Assembly: GCF_004804335.1 (NCBI RefSeq) | Contig: NZ_SRXY01000008.1 | Span: 62,001 to 126,000 of the forward strand | DNA from: Pacificoceanicola onchidii | GTDB lineage: Bacteria > Pseudomonadota > Alphaproteobacteria > Rhodobacterales > Rhodobacteraceae | Direction: 5' to 3' | Length of the DNA stretch: 64,000 nucleotides | Position numbers and translations under genes: made by a program | Notes under the pieces: model-generated | Databases searched by the model: none | Told to the model about the DNA's origin: nothing | Seen by the model: the letters and a program-made list of their open reading frames with translations, nothing else | In this document: one piece after another, positions 1 to 8,132 of the stretch | How the letters are laid out: each line of letters begins with the position of its first letter | Numbering within the stretch: position 1 is the stretch's first letter

Positions 1-591
1 TAAAAGTCTAACACCGGTTTGGCGCATGTTGCCTTCCGCTTCCGCCAGGCTTCCATCCATGTCGATCGCCCGGCAAAGATCCGTACGGACAGAAACCTCA
101 AAACCCAGCTTGCTGGCATCGACAGCCGAGAAGTTCACGCAGAAATCTGTCGCCAAACCGACCATGACCAGCGATGAAATCCCGCGCGTTCGCAAGTAAC
201 CTTCGAGACCCGTTGGAGTTGTGTGATCGTTCTCGAAGAACGCGGAATAGCTGTCCACTTCCGGACGAAAGCCTTTGCGAATGATCAGGTCGGCCCGATC
301 GACCAGCAAGTCCTTGTGGAACTCCGCTCCCGGTGAGCCCTGAATACAGTGATCCGGCCAGAGCACCTGAGGACCGTATGGCATATCGATCAGACTGAAC
401 GGCGCTGCGCCCTCATGCTGAGAAGCAAAGGATGAATGCGTGGCCGGGTGCCAATCCTGGGTCAGAATAACAGCCTCGAACTCATCCATCATCCCGTTGA
501 TGGGAGCAACAATTTCGTCGCCCCCGGCAACGGCCAAAGCGCCGCCCGGGCAAAAGTCGTTCTGAACATCGATGACAATCAAACCGCGCAT
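1..591 (-). CDS. pncA: Nicotinamidase/pyrazinamidase PncA (C-terminal end beyond window)
   Basis: Isochorismatase-fold amidohydrolase that converts nicotinamide to nicotinate and ammonia in cytosolic NAD salvage. I translated it by hand from the ATG at 591 and the frame stays open to base 1, so the last residues lie outside the window (197 codons seen; the family is usually about 200). The catalytic triad is visible: D8 in IDVQNDF, K106 in IRKGF and C151 in GLATDFCVNFSA. The metal ligands fit D46 and H48 in QDWHP and H81. It is divergent from trhO across 112 bases. A second NAD gene, nadE, lies 28 kb away. Function is secure from the motifs; only the stop codon is unseen. Confidence 0.93.
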   Translation of the reverse strand, partial: MRGLIVIDVQNDFCPGGALAVAGGDEIVAPINGMMDEFEAVILTQDWHPATHSSFASQHEGAAPFSLIDMPYGPQVLWPDHCIQGSPGAEFHKDLLVDRADLIIRKGFRPEVDSYSAFFENDHTTPTGLEGYLRTRGISSLVMVGLATDFCVNFSAVDASKLGFEVSVRTDLCRAIDMDGSLAEAEGNMRQTGVRLL

Positions 592-703
592 GGCGTTCTC
601 CCCGCTTTCTGTGATCAGCGTAAAACCGGGGCAGAAAAGCTTCAACCGGAATGCGGCAACGGGCCACTTGGCGAGGCCACAGGATCGGCGTAAGAGGCAC
701 GCC

Positions 704-1633
704 ATGTATACCGTCTGCGCCCTCTACCACTTCACCCGCTTCGCCGATCACGCCGCTCTGCGCCAACCGCTCCTGGACCTGTGCCGTGATCAACAGATCA
801 CCGGCACGCTCCTGCTCGCGGCCGAAGGGATCAACGGAACGGTGGCTGGCCCCAAGGCCGGCATTGACGCTTTACTCGATCATATCAAGGTGCTGCCAGG
901 GTGTGCCGATATCGAGTGGAAGCTCTCTACGGCGGCGGAGCGCCCCTTTGCCCGGATGAAGGTGCGCTTGAAGAAAGAGATCGTCACGATGGGTCAGCCG
1001 GATGTGGATCCGCTGGCCAAGGTCGGGCACTATGTGGACCCGGCCGATTGGAACGATCTGATCCGATCCGACGATGTGGCACTGATCGATACGCGCAATG
1101 ACTACGAAGTGGCCATCGGCACTTTCGAGGGGGCAATCGATCCGCAAACCGATACCTTCCGCGACTTCCCGGAATGGTGGGAAAAGAACAAGGACCGCTT
1201 CCACAACAAGCGGATTGCCATGTTCTGCACCGGCGGAATTCGCTGTGAAAAATCAACGAATTACCTATTGGGACAGGGTATTGAAGACGTCTACCACCTC
1301 AAAGGCGGCATTCTGAAGTACCTTGAAGAGATGCCCAAGGACGATAGCACCTGGCAAGGCGAATGCTTTGTCTTCGACGGGCGCGTTTCAGTTGGCCATG
1401 GGCTTGCGGAAGGGCCGCACAAACTTTGTCACGCCTGCCGCCGCCCAATTCTGCCAGAGGACATGAAACGGCCAGAATACGAACACGGCGTGTCTTGCCA
1501 TCTGTGCATCCATGAGACCTCGAACGATGACAAAGCGCGGTTCCGCGAACGTCAAAAGCAAATCGCTCTGGCCAAGACACGTGGTGAACGGCACTTGCAC
1601 GCAGATGTCGAGGATTATCCGGACGCGCTTTAG
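704..1633 (+). CDS. trhO: tRNA 5-hydroxyuridine hydroxylase TrhO (rhodanese domain)
   Basis: Rhodanese-family enzyme of the TrhO (YceA) type, which hydroxylates uridine 34 of certain tRNAs in an oxygen-dependent way, the first step to cmo5U/mo5U. The protein has 309 residues: an N-terminal acylphosphatase-like domain, a central rhodanese domain with active-site C175 in CTGGIR, and a C-terminal part with two Cys pairs (CHAC and CHLC) that look like a metal knuckle. The frame is open further upstream to 572, but that part overlaps pncA on the other strand. The ATG at 704 is preceded by an AGAGG ribosome site and starts the family-typical MYTVCALYHF. Its stop overlaps the stop of the convergent MFS gene. 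Confidence 0.92.
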   Translation: MYTVCALYHFTRFADHAALRQPLLDLCRDQQITGTLLLAAEGINGTVAGPKAGIDALLDHIKVLPGCADIEWKLSTAAERPFARMKVRLKKEIVTMGQPDVDPLAKVGHYVDPADWNDLIRSDDVALIDTRNDYEVAIGTFEGAIDPQTDTFRDFPEWWEKNKDRFHNKRIAMFCTGGIRCEKSTNYLLGQGIEDVYHLKGGILKYLEEMPKDDSTWQGECFVFDGRVSVGHGLAEGPHKLCHACRRPILPEDMKRPEYEHGVSCHLCIHETSNDDKARFRERQKQIALAKTRGERHLHADVEDYPDAL

Positions 1634-2850
1634 GCCGGAGCCGTCGCTCCCCTCGCCCGATTGCCGCGCGTCACGATCATAACCATGATCGCGATGTTCA
1701 AGCCGTTCCAGACGATGCCATTAACAAAGGCCCATTGGTAGCTGCCGGTCCAGTCATAGATCGCACCTGACAGCCATCCCCCCAGTGCCATGCCCAGAAT
1801 CGTCATCATCATGACAAAGCCAACCCGCGCGCCCGCCTCTTTTGCGGGCAAGTATTCTCGCACGATGACCGCGTAACTCGGCACGATTCCACCTTGGCTC
1901 AGCCCGAAAATCAAACTGATCGAGTAAAGGCTGACGAGCCCCCCGGCGGGCAGATACAAGAACAGTGCGACCGCTTGGAGCGTCGAGCCGATAAGAAGTG
2001 TACGAACGCCGCCTAACCGATCTGCGAGTGCTCCGGAAATCAGACGGGATACAACGCCGCCGAGCAACATTAGCGACAGCATTTCTGCGCCCACCGCCGC
2101 GCCAAAACCCATGTCCACGCAGAGGGCCACGATGTGGACCTGCGGCATGGACATGGCCACACAGCATCCGATCCCGGCAAGCCCCAGAAGCCATTGCAAT
2201 TGCCGTGGTGTGAAGCCGGTGTTTGCCGCCCGCTGTTGGGTCAGGGCTTCCGCCTGCAATAGCGTGTCAACCGGGATGCGCCTGCGCAGCAATTGGGCCA
2301 AGGGCAAAAGAACCGCGAGGGTGATCACTCCCAACGCCAGATACATCCAACGCCACCCGGCATCCGCCGCCATCCAGGTCAGCAGTCCCGGCCAAACAGC
2401 CCCCGATATGTAGTTGCCCGAAGCAGTTATGGCCACCGCTATGCCGCGCCGCTTTTGGAACCATTGAGAAATGTCGGCGATCAATGGGCCAAAACAGGAG
2501 GCGGTGCCAAATCCGATCAGGAACTGGACCAATGACAAACTCCAGATTGACGGCGAAAGCGCGGCCAGGCCATAGCCAACCGCAATCAAAAGCCCCGCTC
2601 CGGTTAACGCCAAAGTGATGCCAAAACGGTCAACAACGCGGCCTATAGCGAAGTTGCCGAGCGCGAAACCAACCATGGTTGTGACGTAAGGCAACGACGC
2701 AACCGCTCGGCTCGAGCCAAACTCGGCCTGAACCTCGGGCATGACAACGGTCACGACCCACATTCCGACGTTTCCCACCACAGCAATCAGCAACGTGATG
2801 ACCAGACGCAGCCAAGCGTAACGCGAGTCGGGAGCGGTTTCGTTCATCAT
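1630..2850 (-). CDS. MFS transporter (oxalate/formate- or monocarboxylate-type)
   Basis: Major facilitator of 406 residues with about twelve hydrophobic segments. An MFS-A-like loop sits between TM2 and TM3 (GRVVDRFG) and the equivalent loop in the second half is ALADRLGGVR. The N-terminal layout, in which TM1 is followed by VMPEVQAEFG, resembles the oxalate/formate antiporter and monocarboxylate branch, so an organic anion is a reasonable guess, but the substrate cannot be read from sequence. The start is one of two tandem ATGs at 2850 and 2847, without a strong ribosome site. It is divergent from the aldose epimerase gene, with 67 bases between them. Confidence 0.85.
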   Translation of the reverse strand: MMNETAPDSRYAWLRLVITLLIAVVGNVGMWVVTVVMPEVQAEFGSSRAVASLPYVTTMVGFALGNFAIGRVVDRFGITLALTGAGLLIAVGYGLAALSPSIWSLSLVQFLIGFGTASCFGPLIADISQWFQKRRGIAVAITASGNYISGAVWPGLLTWMAADAGWRWMYLALGVITLAVLLPLAQLLRRRIPVDTLLQAEALTQQRAANTGFTPRQLQWLLGLAGIGCCVAMSMPQVHIVALCVDMGFGAAVGAEMLSLMLLGGVVSRLISGALADRLGGVRTLLIGSTLQAVALFLYLPAGGLVSLYSISLIFGLSQGGIVPSYAVIVREYLPAKEAGARVGFVMMMTILGMALGGWLSGAIYDWTGSYQWAFVNGIVWNGLNIAIMVMIVTRGNRARGATAPA

Positions 2851-2917
2851 AGTTCTGGACAGTAAGCTGCGAAGTGACGCACTGATAGGTCCAAATCACG
2901 CCTCGCGGGAGACCCAG

Positions 2918-3871
2918 ATGGACAAACCAATCGAGCATCACGTCCTCAGCGACGGCGATACCGAAGTGACCGTGCTATCGATCGGCTGCGCCATTCAGGA
3001 CTGGATCGTTGGTGGACGGCGCGTCGTCCTTGGGTATGAAAATTTCGAAGACTACCGTGAGAACCCGATGTCCATGGGCATCACGATTGGCCGCGTCGCC
3101 AACCGCACCGCGGATTGCTCATTTGAATTGGACGGAGCGACTTACCATTTGACCAGCCGAGGCGGTCAGCATCACCTGCACGGAGGCCCGGGGGGGCTTG
3201 GATGGCGGTCCTGGTCAATGACGGATCAGACGGACACAGCGGTTAAGCTCAAGCTGCATTCTCCTGACGGAGATCAAGGATACCCCGGAGCTGTGGATTT
3301 CGAAGTGCAGCTCAGTCTGAACAATGGCGCTCTGACCTGGGACATGACCGCGATTCCGGATCGCAAAACGCCAATTAACATGGCGCAACACGTCTATTTC
3401 AATCTCGCCGGGCAAGGAGACATTCTCGATCACTGGTTTCGTCTCAAGGCGTCACACTACACGCCGACAGGTCCGGATCTGATCCCGACGGGTGACATCG
3501 CGCCGGTGGATCGCACGCGGTTTGATTTCCGAGAAGGCTGCGTTCTTCGGGAAAAAGGCGATTTTGGCGAAGGATACGATCTGAATTACGCCTTGGATCT
3601 CGGAGGCGGGCCAGCGGCTGAAGTCCAGTCCCAGGATGGCATGACACTGCAGATGTGGACCAATCGCAAAGGCTTGCAGTTCTACACTTGCGGTCACCTG
3701 GGACCTTTCGGTTCACCTCATCCCGGGGTCACACACAAACCTTTCGCCGGTTTCTGCATAGAAGCCCAGGACTTTCCGAACACGGTGAATACACCTGCCT
3801 TCGGTTCTGTGTATTGCACGCCGGACAGCCCTTACCGGCAACGCACGACCATTCGAATTTCGCTGGACTGA
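2918..3871 (+). CDS. galM: Aldose 1-epimerase (mutarotase)
   Basis: Galactose-mutarotase-like enzyme of 317 residues that interconverts alpha and beta anomers of aldoses in the cytosol. Family marks are GRVANRT after the N-terminal strand region, the HHLHGGPGGLGW block with its conserved histidines, QHVYFNLAG holding the catalytic His, and FCIEAQDFP near the C-terminus holding the catalytic Glu. The ATG at 2918 follows a GGAGA ribosome site about eight bases away. No sugar operon is attached. The next gene, fliP, ends convergently 26 bases downstream. Sugar specificity is unknown. Confidence 0.92.
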   Translation: MDKPIEHHVLSDGDTEVTVLSIGCAIQDWIVGGRRVVLGYENFEDYRENPMSMGITIGRVANRTADCSFELDGATYHLTSRGGQHHLHGGPGGLGWRSWSMTDQTDTAVKLKLHSPDGDQGYPGAVDFEVQLSLNNGALTWDMTAIPDRKTPINMAQHVYFNLAGQGDILDHWFRLKASHYTPTGPDLIPTGDIAPVDRTRFDFREGCVLREKGDFGEGYDLNYALDLGGGPAAEVQSQDGMTLQMWTNRKGLQFYTCGHLGPFGSPHPGVTHKPFAGFCIEAQDFPNTVNTPAFGSVYCTPDSPYRQRTTIRISLD

Positions 3872-3897
3872 TTTCGTTCAAGCGCGGACTCGCCGAG

Positions 3898-4620
3898 TCA
3901 AAAATACCCTCGAACCAAGCTACCGGCGAGCAACGCCCAACCGTCTGCAATCACAAAGAACGCCAGTTTGAATGGCAGCGACACGATGGCTGGTGGCACC
4001 ATCATCATACCCATGGACATCAAAATCGCGGCGACGACGAGATCGATGATCAAGAAGGGCAAAAAAATCAGGAAACCTACCTGAAAGGCCCGCGCCACTT
4101 CTGACAGCATGAAACTGGGGATCAGAACCGACAGCGGTGCTGCGGGTTCCAGAACAGTATCGGCCGCATCAGGACGCAAATCAGCCATGGCGCGATACGT
4201 GTCTGGATCCGTGCGTCCCGCCATGAAGTCCCGGAATGGATCAAGGGTGAGCGAGACGGCTTCTTCAACCTCAATCTGCTCTTCCAGCAGAGGCGAAACC
4301 CCGCTCTCCCACGCTTGCGTGAACACCGGTTCCATCACGAAATAGGTAAGGAAAAGGGCAAGACTCACGATAAGCATATTGGGCGGTGATTGCTGCAAAC
4401 CGACGGCTTGGCGAAGAATGCCCAACACCGTCACCATGAACGGAAAACAGGTCACCATGATTGCGATGCCGGGCGCGAGGCTTAGCAAGGTGATCAGTGC
4501 AATCAGTTGAACACTGGTTGCGGTCACTGACCCACCCTCTCCCAGGTCTATCGCCAAGGATTGAGCGTCTGCCGCGAACGGCAGTGCCACGAAGACAAGC
4601 GCGAGAGCGAGCCTGATCAT
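3898..4620 (-). CDS. fliP: Flagellar type III export gate protein FliP
   Basis: Core membrane subunit of the flagellar export gate (FliP-FliQ-FliR). At 240 residues it has the usual length. It has a cleavable-type signal (residues 1-19, ending ADAQS), then family blocks such as LLSLAPGIAIMVTCF, QQSPPN and a C-terminal membrane pair including GMMMVPPAIVSLPFK. It lies three bases downstream of fliN and closes the leftward fliF-fliH-fliN-fliP unit. The ATG at 4620 is the natural start because it opens the signal sequence. fliQ, fliR, flhA and flhB are not in the window. Confidence 0.95.
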   Translation of the reverse strand: MIRLALALVFVALPFAADAQSLAIDLGEGGSVTATSVQLIALITLLSLAPGIAIMVTCFPFMVTVLGILRQAVGLQQSPPNMLIVSLALFLTYFVMEPVFTQAWESGVSPLLEEQIEVEEAVSLTLDPFRDFMAGRTDPDTYRAMADLRPDAADTVLEPAAPLSVLIPSFMLSEVARAFQVGFLIFLPFLIIDLVVAAILMSMGMMMVPPAIVSLPFKLAFFVIADGWALLAGSLVRGYF

Positions 4621-4623
4621 CGG

Positions 4624-4911
4624 TTAGGCGGGTGCCTGAAAATCGACGACTTCGGTCAGTCGAACCGCCAACTGGCTGTGACCATCGCCTTCAACGACTT
4701 CCAACACACCAATGCCTATCAGTCGCTCTCCAACAAAAAGCTCCACCGGATCTTCGAGTTTTTTGTCCAGCGGTAAAACCGATCCTTCGGCAAGCTGCAG
4801 CAGTTCGCGAACCAAAGGCCTTGCCCGCCCAACCGATACAGTGATTTCGATCGGAACACTGGTGAACGGTGTGCCGTGATCGGGCGTTGAACTTGTCTGT
4901 GTGCTATCCAT
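4624..4911 (-). CDS. fliN: Flagellar motor switch protein FliN
   Basis: C-ring component of the SpoA/FliN family, 95 residues. The SpoA fold occupies about residues 23-90 with VPIEITVSVGRA, the LLQLAEGSVLPLDK block, and VELFVGERLIGIGVLEVV, all typical of FliN. The frame is open further upstream to 5055, inside fliH. The ATG at 4911 is preferred because GGAGA precedes it by about ten bases and the protein then has the normal size. This start overlaps the end of fliH by eight bases, so translation is probably coupled. It acts in torque generation and rotational switching together with FliM and FliG, which are not seen here. Confidence 0.92.
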   Translation of the reverse strand: MDSTQTSSTPDHGTPFTSVPIEITVSVGRARPLVRELLQLAEGSVLPLDKKLEDPVELFVGERLIGIGVLEVVEGDGHSQLAVRLTEVVDFQAPA

Positions 4912-5512
4912 TGGCAAGTTTTCTCCGGTTATCGTGGGTAAATCCTGCGACCGCTTCCTTGACTGAAGCGACAAGGTCTCCAAGATCGATTTGTTTTTCA
5001 GTGCTGCCGAACCGAATATCGGCTTGTTCGTCGGAAAGGGTGTCATCTGCGACAACGATTACCGGAAAGCCAAGTTCCTCCGATAACACTTCGTTAACGA
5101 CGGAAACGTTTTCAGGAGAAACCGCGATATTGACGTCCACGGACCCAATCTCCTTGGTCATTTCTTTGATTTTTTCAAATAGATGCACGCCAATCGTTGC
5201 TTTCGCCATTTCTGGCAGAAGCACATTGATCATCTCATTCAAAAGTGGCGACACCGCATCAACCATGTGGTTGCTTGCCTCGTGATACGTGAAAGACAGG
5301 TCTTGCAAGTGTTGGCTGAGCGCGCTGGACAATTGCGCGCTTTCATTAGCCTGGGCTTTTATCGCGTCGTCCCATCCGGCTTTGAAACCGTTCTCAAAAG
5401 CATCCAGCTTTTGCCCTTCTAGATCCGCTTCGTCGATTGCCGGTGCGGACTCAGAAGCCGGTGATTGACGTTGTTCGCCAAAATCCTCGAAGATCTGCGT
5501 AAGCGGATTCAT
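4904..5512 (-). CDS. fliH: Flagellar assembly protein FliH-like
   Basis: Protein of 202 residues placed exactly where FliH is expected, between fliF and fliN. FliH holds the export ATPase FliI at the base of the export apparatus. Visible features are an N-terminal acidic region, a helical stretch with small-residue spacing (about residues 38-60), a long amphipathic coil, and a C-terminal V-ATPase-E-like part (about 125-195, with VSPENVSVVNEVL). FliH sequences diverge strongly, so the call leans on position as well as composition. The start shares ATGA with the fliF stop at 5509-5512 and the end overlaps fliN, so the three genes are translationally coupled. Confidence 0.8.
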   Translation of the reverse strand: MNPLTQIFEDFGEQRQSPASESAPAIDEADLEGQKLDAFENGFKAGWDDAIKAQANESAQLSSALSQHLQDLSFTYHEASNHMVDAVSPLLNEMINVLLPEMAKATIGVHLFEKIKEMTKEIGSVDVNIAVSPENVSVVNEVLSEELGFPVIVVADDTLSDEQADIRFGSTEKQIDLGDLVASVKEAVAGFTHDNRRKLANG

Positions 5513-7173
5513 CCGACTTCTTCCTTGTCTTCGTCAAGCCAGCTGCGGAGAATCTCGACCGTTTCCGTTTTTCGTTCTTCGATGAGGTTTCGCAGACGTT
5601 CCACAGGGTCCTCATCCGAAGAGTTGTCGAAATCCACCATGCCCATGCCTCCAAAATCGCCGCCGCTACCCATGACCGGCAATTCGGCGAAGCCGTCATC
5701 CATCTCGATCTCTCCATCAAGCGCGTCGCCTGCTGCGGCCTCGATGGGCGCGGGCAATGCAGCTGCTGCGCCAATATCGTCATCTTTTCTCGAGAGGATC
5801 GGGCGGACGACAAACAATCCGAGGATCAGCGCCACAACGGCCAAAACGCCGATTTGAATAAGCCTCATCGTATCCAAAGCACCCGCGAACATTCCCGGTT
5901 CAATAGGCCCGGTTCCCAGACCCTCTGGGCGCTCAAACGGCAGTGAACGAATGGTGATTTCGTCCCCGCGATCTGCGTCAAAACCAACTGCGGAGGCAAC
6001 AAGCGCTTGTAAAGCTTGCAGTTCCGTTTCCGCCAGCGGGACAAACTGTTGTGTGCCATCTTCCGCAGTCGTATATGTTCCATTGACCAGAACAGCCACG
6101 GTCAAGCGTTTGATTGCGCCCGGAACCCGAGTGATTTCCCGCATCGTCTCAGAGACTTCATAGTTGATACGCTCGCGCGTTTCGGCTGTTTTTGAGGAAG
6201 AGTTATCACCACCGCCCGATTGGCCGTCGGGCAGATTCGACGCGACACTGACGTCGCCCGAACCCGTGTTTTGGGAGCTGTCATTCCGCTCTTCCGTGTC
6301 TGTCGATACGACAACCCGGCCTTCGGGATCAAAAACGCGCTCGCGGATCGATTCTGCTTCGGTTTCCGTATCAACACTGACCTCAACGACCGCATTACCC
6401 GTGCCGACTCTGGCTTCCATCAACCGCTGGACACGCTCTCGCAGTTGCGTGGCCTTGTCGTCAGCAGATTGTCCTGTCGGGGTATCTGCTTCCGCCCCGA
6501 TCAGACCACCTTTGCCGTCGATGACGGCTACGCTTTCCGCCTCTAGGCTCGGAACCGCGGAAGCCACAAGAAACTTCAAAGCTCGCGCCTGTTGAGGAGA
6601 CAAGACACCGCCCGTTGTTGTGACAGAAATCGATGCCGAAGGCGTGACGTCACGCTGAAACGGGTTGGCGCTGCTGTTTGCGATGTGGACGCGTGCGGTC
6701 GCGATTTTCGGGTTGGACACAATTGTCCTCGCCAGCTCTCCTTCCTTTGCTCTCCAATACGCCGCGTCGAACATCTGCGACGTCGTCCCGAACCCGGAGA
6801 GAGTGTCGAGCAACTCGTAGCCTTGCGCGCTGTTCGCAGGCAGCCCTTCGCTGGCGAGCGTCAGCCTTAGAGAATCACGCTCTGAGCTTGGAACGAAAAT
6901 CGCACCGCCGCGCACGTCAAATGGAACGCCACGCGTTTCCAATGCCTGAACCACTTCGCCAGCGGCACTGTTTTCCAGTCCTGCATAAAGAAGCGTCATG
7001 TTAGGGGCCGCCGCCATGCGTGCGATACCCAAAACGGCGAGAATCATGGCCAGGGACGCTCCAAGTGCCACAATCCTTTGCCGGGCGCTCAACGCATTCC
7101 ATATTGATAAGCTTTGCTGCAAGGGAAACCTCCGCTCCAAACGTTCTGTTCGGTCGCCGTCAAACTGACCCAT
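5509..7173 (-). CDS. fliF: Flagellar MS-ring protein FliF
   Basis: MS-ring protein of the flagellar basal body, 554 residues, inner membrane. TM1 lies at about residues 25-45 (IVALGASLAMILAVLGIA). The ring-building motifs follow, with AGLENSAAGEVVQALE, a YELLD..GFGTTSQMFDAAYWRA block and ARVHIA. TM2 lies at about 440-460 (IQIGVLAVVALILGLFVV), and an acidic C-terminal tail is the part that normally binds FliG. A TTG at 7185 also starts the frame, but the ATG at 7173 has an AAGG site five bases ahead. It is first gene of the leftward flagellar unit. fliG is not beside it. Confidence 0.96.
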   Translation of the reverse strand: MGQFDGDRTERLERRFPLQQSLSIWNALSARQRIVALGASLAMILAVLGIARMAAAPNMTLLYAGLENSAAGEVVQALETRGVPFDVRGGAIFVPSSERDSLRLTLASEGLPANSAQGYELLDTLSGFGTTSQMFDAAYWRAKEGELARTIVSNPKIATARVHIANSSANPFQRDVTPSASISVTTTGGVLSPQQARALKFLVASAVPSLEAESVAVIDGKGGLIGAEADTPTGQSADDKATQLRERVQRLMEARVGTGNAVVEVSVDTETEAESIRERVFDPEGRVVVSTDTEERNDSSQNTGSGDVSVASNLPDGQSGGGDNSSSKTAETRERINYEVSETMREITRVPGAIKRLTVAVLVNGTYTTAEDGTQQFVPLAETELQALQALVASAVGFDADRGDEITIRSLPFERPEGLGTGPIEPGMFAGALDTMRLIQIGVLAVVALILGLFVVRPILSRKDDDIGAAAALPAPIEAAAGDALDGEIEMDDGFAELPVMGSGGDFGGMGMVDFDNSSDEDPVERLRNLIEERKTETVEILRSWLDEDKEEVG

Positions 7174-7178
7174 TCGCC

Positions 7179-7193
7179 TTAACAATCAGTTAG
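7179..7193. promoter_or_regulatory. CtrA-like binding site TTAA-N7-TTAG between fliF and fliL
   Basis: The divergent gap between fliF (ATG at 7173) and fliL (ATG at 7237) holds TTAA, seven bases, then TTAG, which matches the CtrA consensus TTAA-N7-TTAA at seven of eight positions. A TATAAC hexamer at 7205-7210 is placed so that the box covers the -35 region of a rightward promoter for fliL, the usual geometry of CtrA-activated promoters. The box overlaps the leader of fliF, whose own promoter is not obvious. CtrA control of flagellar genes is established in Rhodobacteraceae; binding here is inferred. Confidence 0.55.
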
Positions 7194-7236
7194 CCCATTC
7201 GGCATATAACGCTTTGGAACGCAAAAGAGGTTGAGC

Positions 7237-7752
7237 ATGGCTGAGACCACGGCAGACGAAGAAGAAATCGAAGAGAAGAAACCATCAAAGCTACCGCTGA
7301 TCATTGGTATGGTGCTTGCAATTGCTGGCGGTGGCGGCGGTTTTTTCGCTGTTTCTTCCGGGTTGCTCGGAGGTGCCTCCAGCCAAGCCTCAGAAGAATC
7401 ATCCGAAGCCGAAGTAAAGGACGGAGTGCCCATAGAGGCGACTCCTCTTGCTGACATTTCCTTTGTCGAAGTGCCCAAAATGCTCATTTCTCTCGGCCCG
7501 GGCGCAAAAGCTGACCACCTTCAGTTTCGCGCAAGTCTGGAGGTCAACAAGAAGTACGCCGCCGAAGTCGAGGGGCTGCTTCCCAGAGTGCAAGACGTAA
7601 TGAACAGTTATCTAAGAGCGCTTGATCCGAGCTCCTTGGAAAAACCCGGCGCGCTGGTGAAGCTACGCGCGCAGATGCTGCGGCGCGTTGGAATGGTCGC
7701 TGGAGAAGACCGAATTCGAGACCTGCTCGTCTTGGAATTCGTGTTGAACTGA
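7237..7752 (+). CDS. fliL: Flagellar basal body-associated protein FliL
   Basis: FliL family, a single-pass inner-membrane protein that surrounds the stator and supports torque or stator stability. It has 171 residues: an acidic, lysine-containing cytoplasmic N-terminus (EEEIEEKKPSK), one TM at about residues 21-45 (LPLIIGMVLAIAGGGGGFF), and a periplasmic FliL domain with FVEVPKMLISL, FRASLEV and a C-terminal IRDLLVLEFVLN. A TTG at 7231 is in frame, but the ATG at 7237 sits six bases after AAAAGAGG and is preferred. It heads a rightward unit of three genes, divergent from fliF. Confidence 0.93.
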   Translation: MAETTADEEEIEEKKPSKLPLIIGMVLAIAGGGGGFFAVSSGLLGGASSQASEESSEAEVKDGVPIEATPLADISFVEVPKMLISLGPGAKADHLQFRASLEVNKKYAAEVEGLLPRVQDVMNSYLRALDPSSLEKPGALVKLRAQMLRRVGMVAGEDRIRDLLVLEFVLN

Positions 7753-7763
7753 AAGGGATGGGA

Positions 7764-8123
7764 ATGGACCTGATTGCAGATATTTTGTTGGTCGCCGGGG
7801 CGCTCGGAGCCGGGTTTTACTGTTTCATTCTGGCACGTCGGCTGACGAAATTTACGGATCTGGAAAACGGGGTCGGTGGCGCCGTCGCTGTGCTTTCCGC
7901 GCAAGTGGATGATTTGACCAAGACGCTGAATGCCGCACAGGCAACCGCGGGCGATTCGTCCAAGTCACTGCAAGAGTTGACCGAGCGAGCAGAAGATGTC
8001 GCCAAGAGGCTCGAACTTATGGTCGCATCGATGCACGACCTGCCAGACCAGCCGAAACCACAGCACAATCCCGTGCAGCCGCCGCAGTCTGACACCGTCT
8101 TTTTCCGTCATCCAAGGAACTGA
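7764..8123 (+). CDS. Small membrane-anchored coiled-coil protein in flagellar cluster
   Basis: A protein of 119 residues that I cannot assign to a named family. It has one N-terminal TM (about residues 3-22, LIADILLVAGALGAGFYCFI), then a heptad-like helical stretch (about 40-95) rich in Leu, Ala and Glu, then a proline- and glutamine-rich tail (HNPVQPPQSD). It sits between fliL and the motE-like gene in the same direction, so a role in flagellar assembly or the stator is likely. ATGs occur at 7758 and 7764; the second is better spaced from the AAAGG at 7752-7756. Confidence 0.7.
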   Translation: MDLIADILLVAGALGAGFYCFILARRLTKFTDLENGVGGAVAVLSAQVDDLTKTLNAAQATAGDSSKSLQELTERAEDVAKRLELMVASMHDLPDQPKPQHNPVQPPQSDTVFFRHPRN

Positions 8124-8132
8124 GGAGACAAA

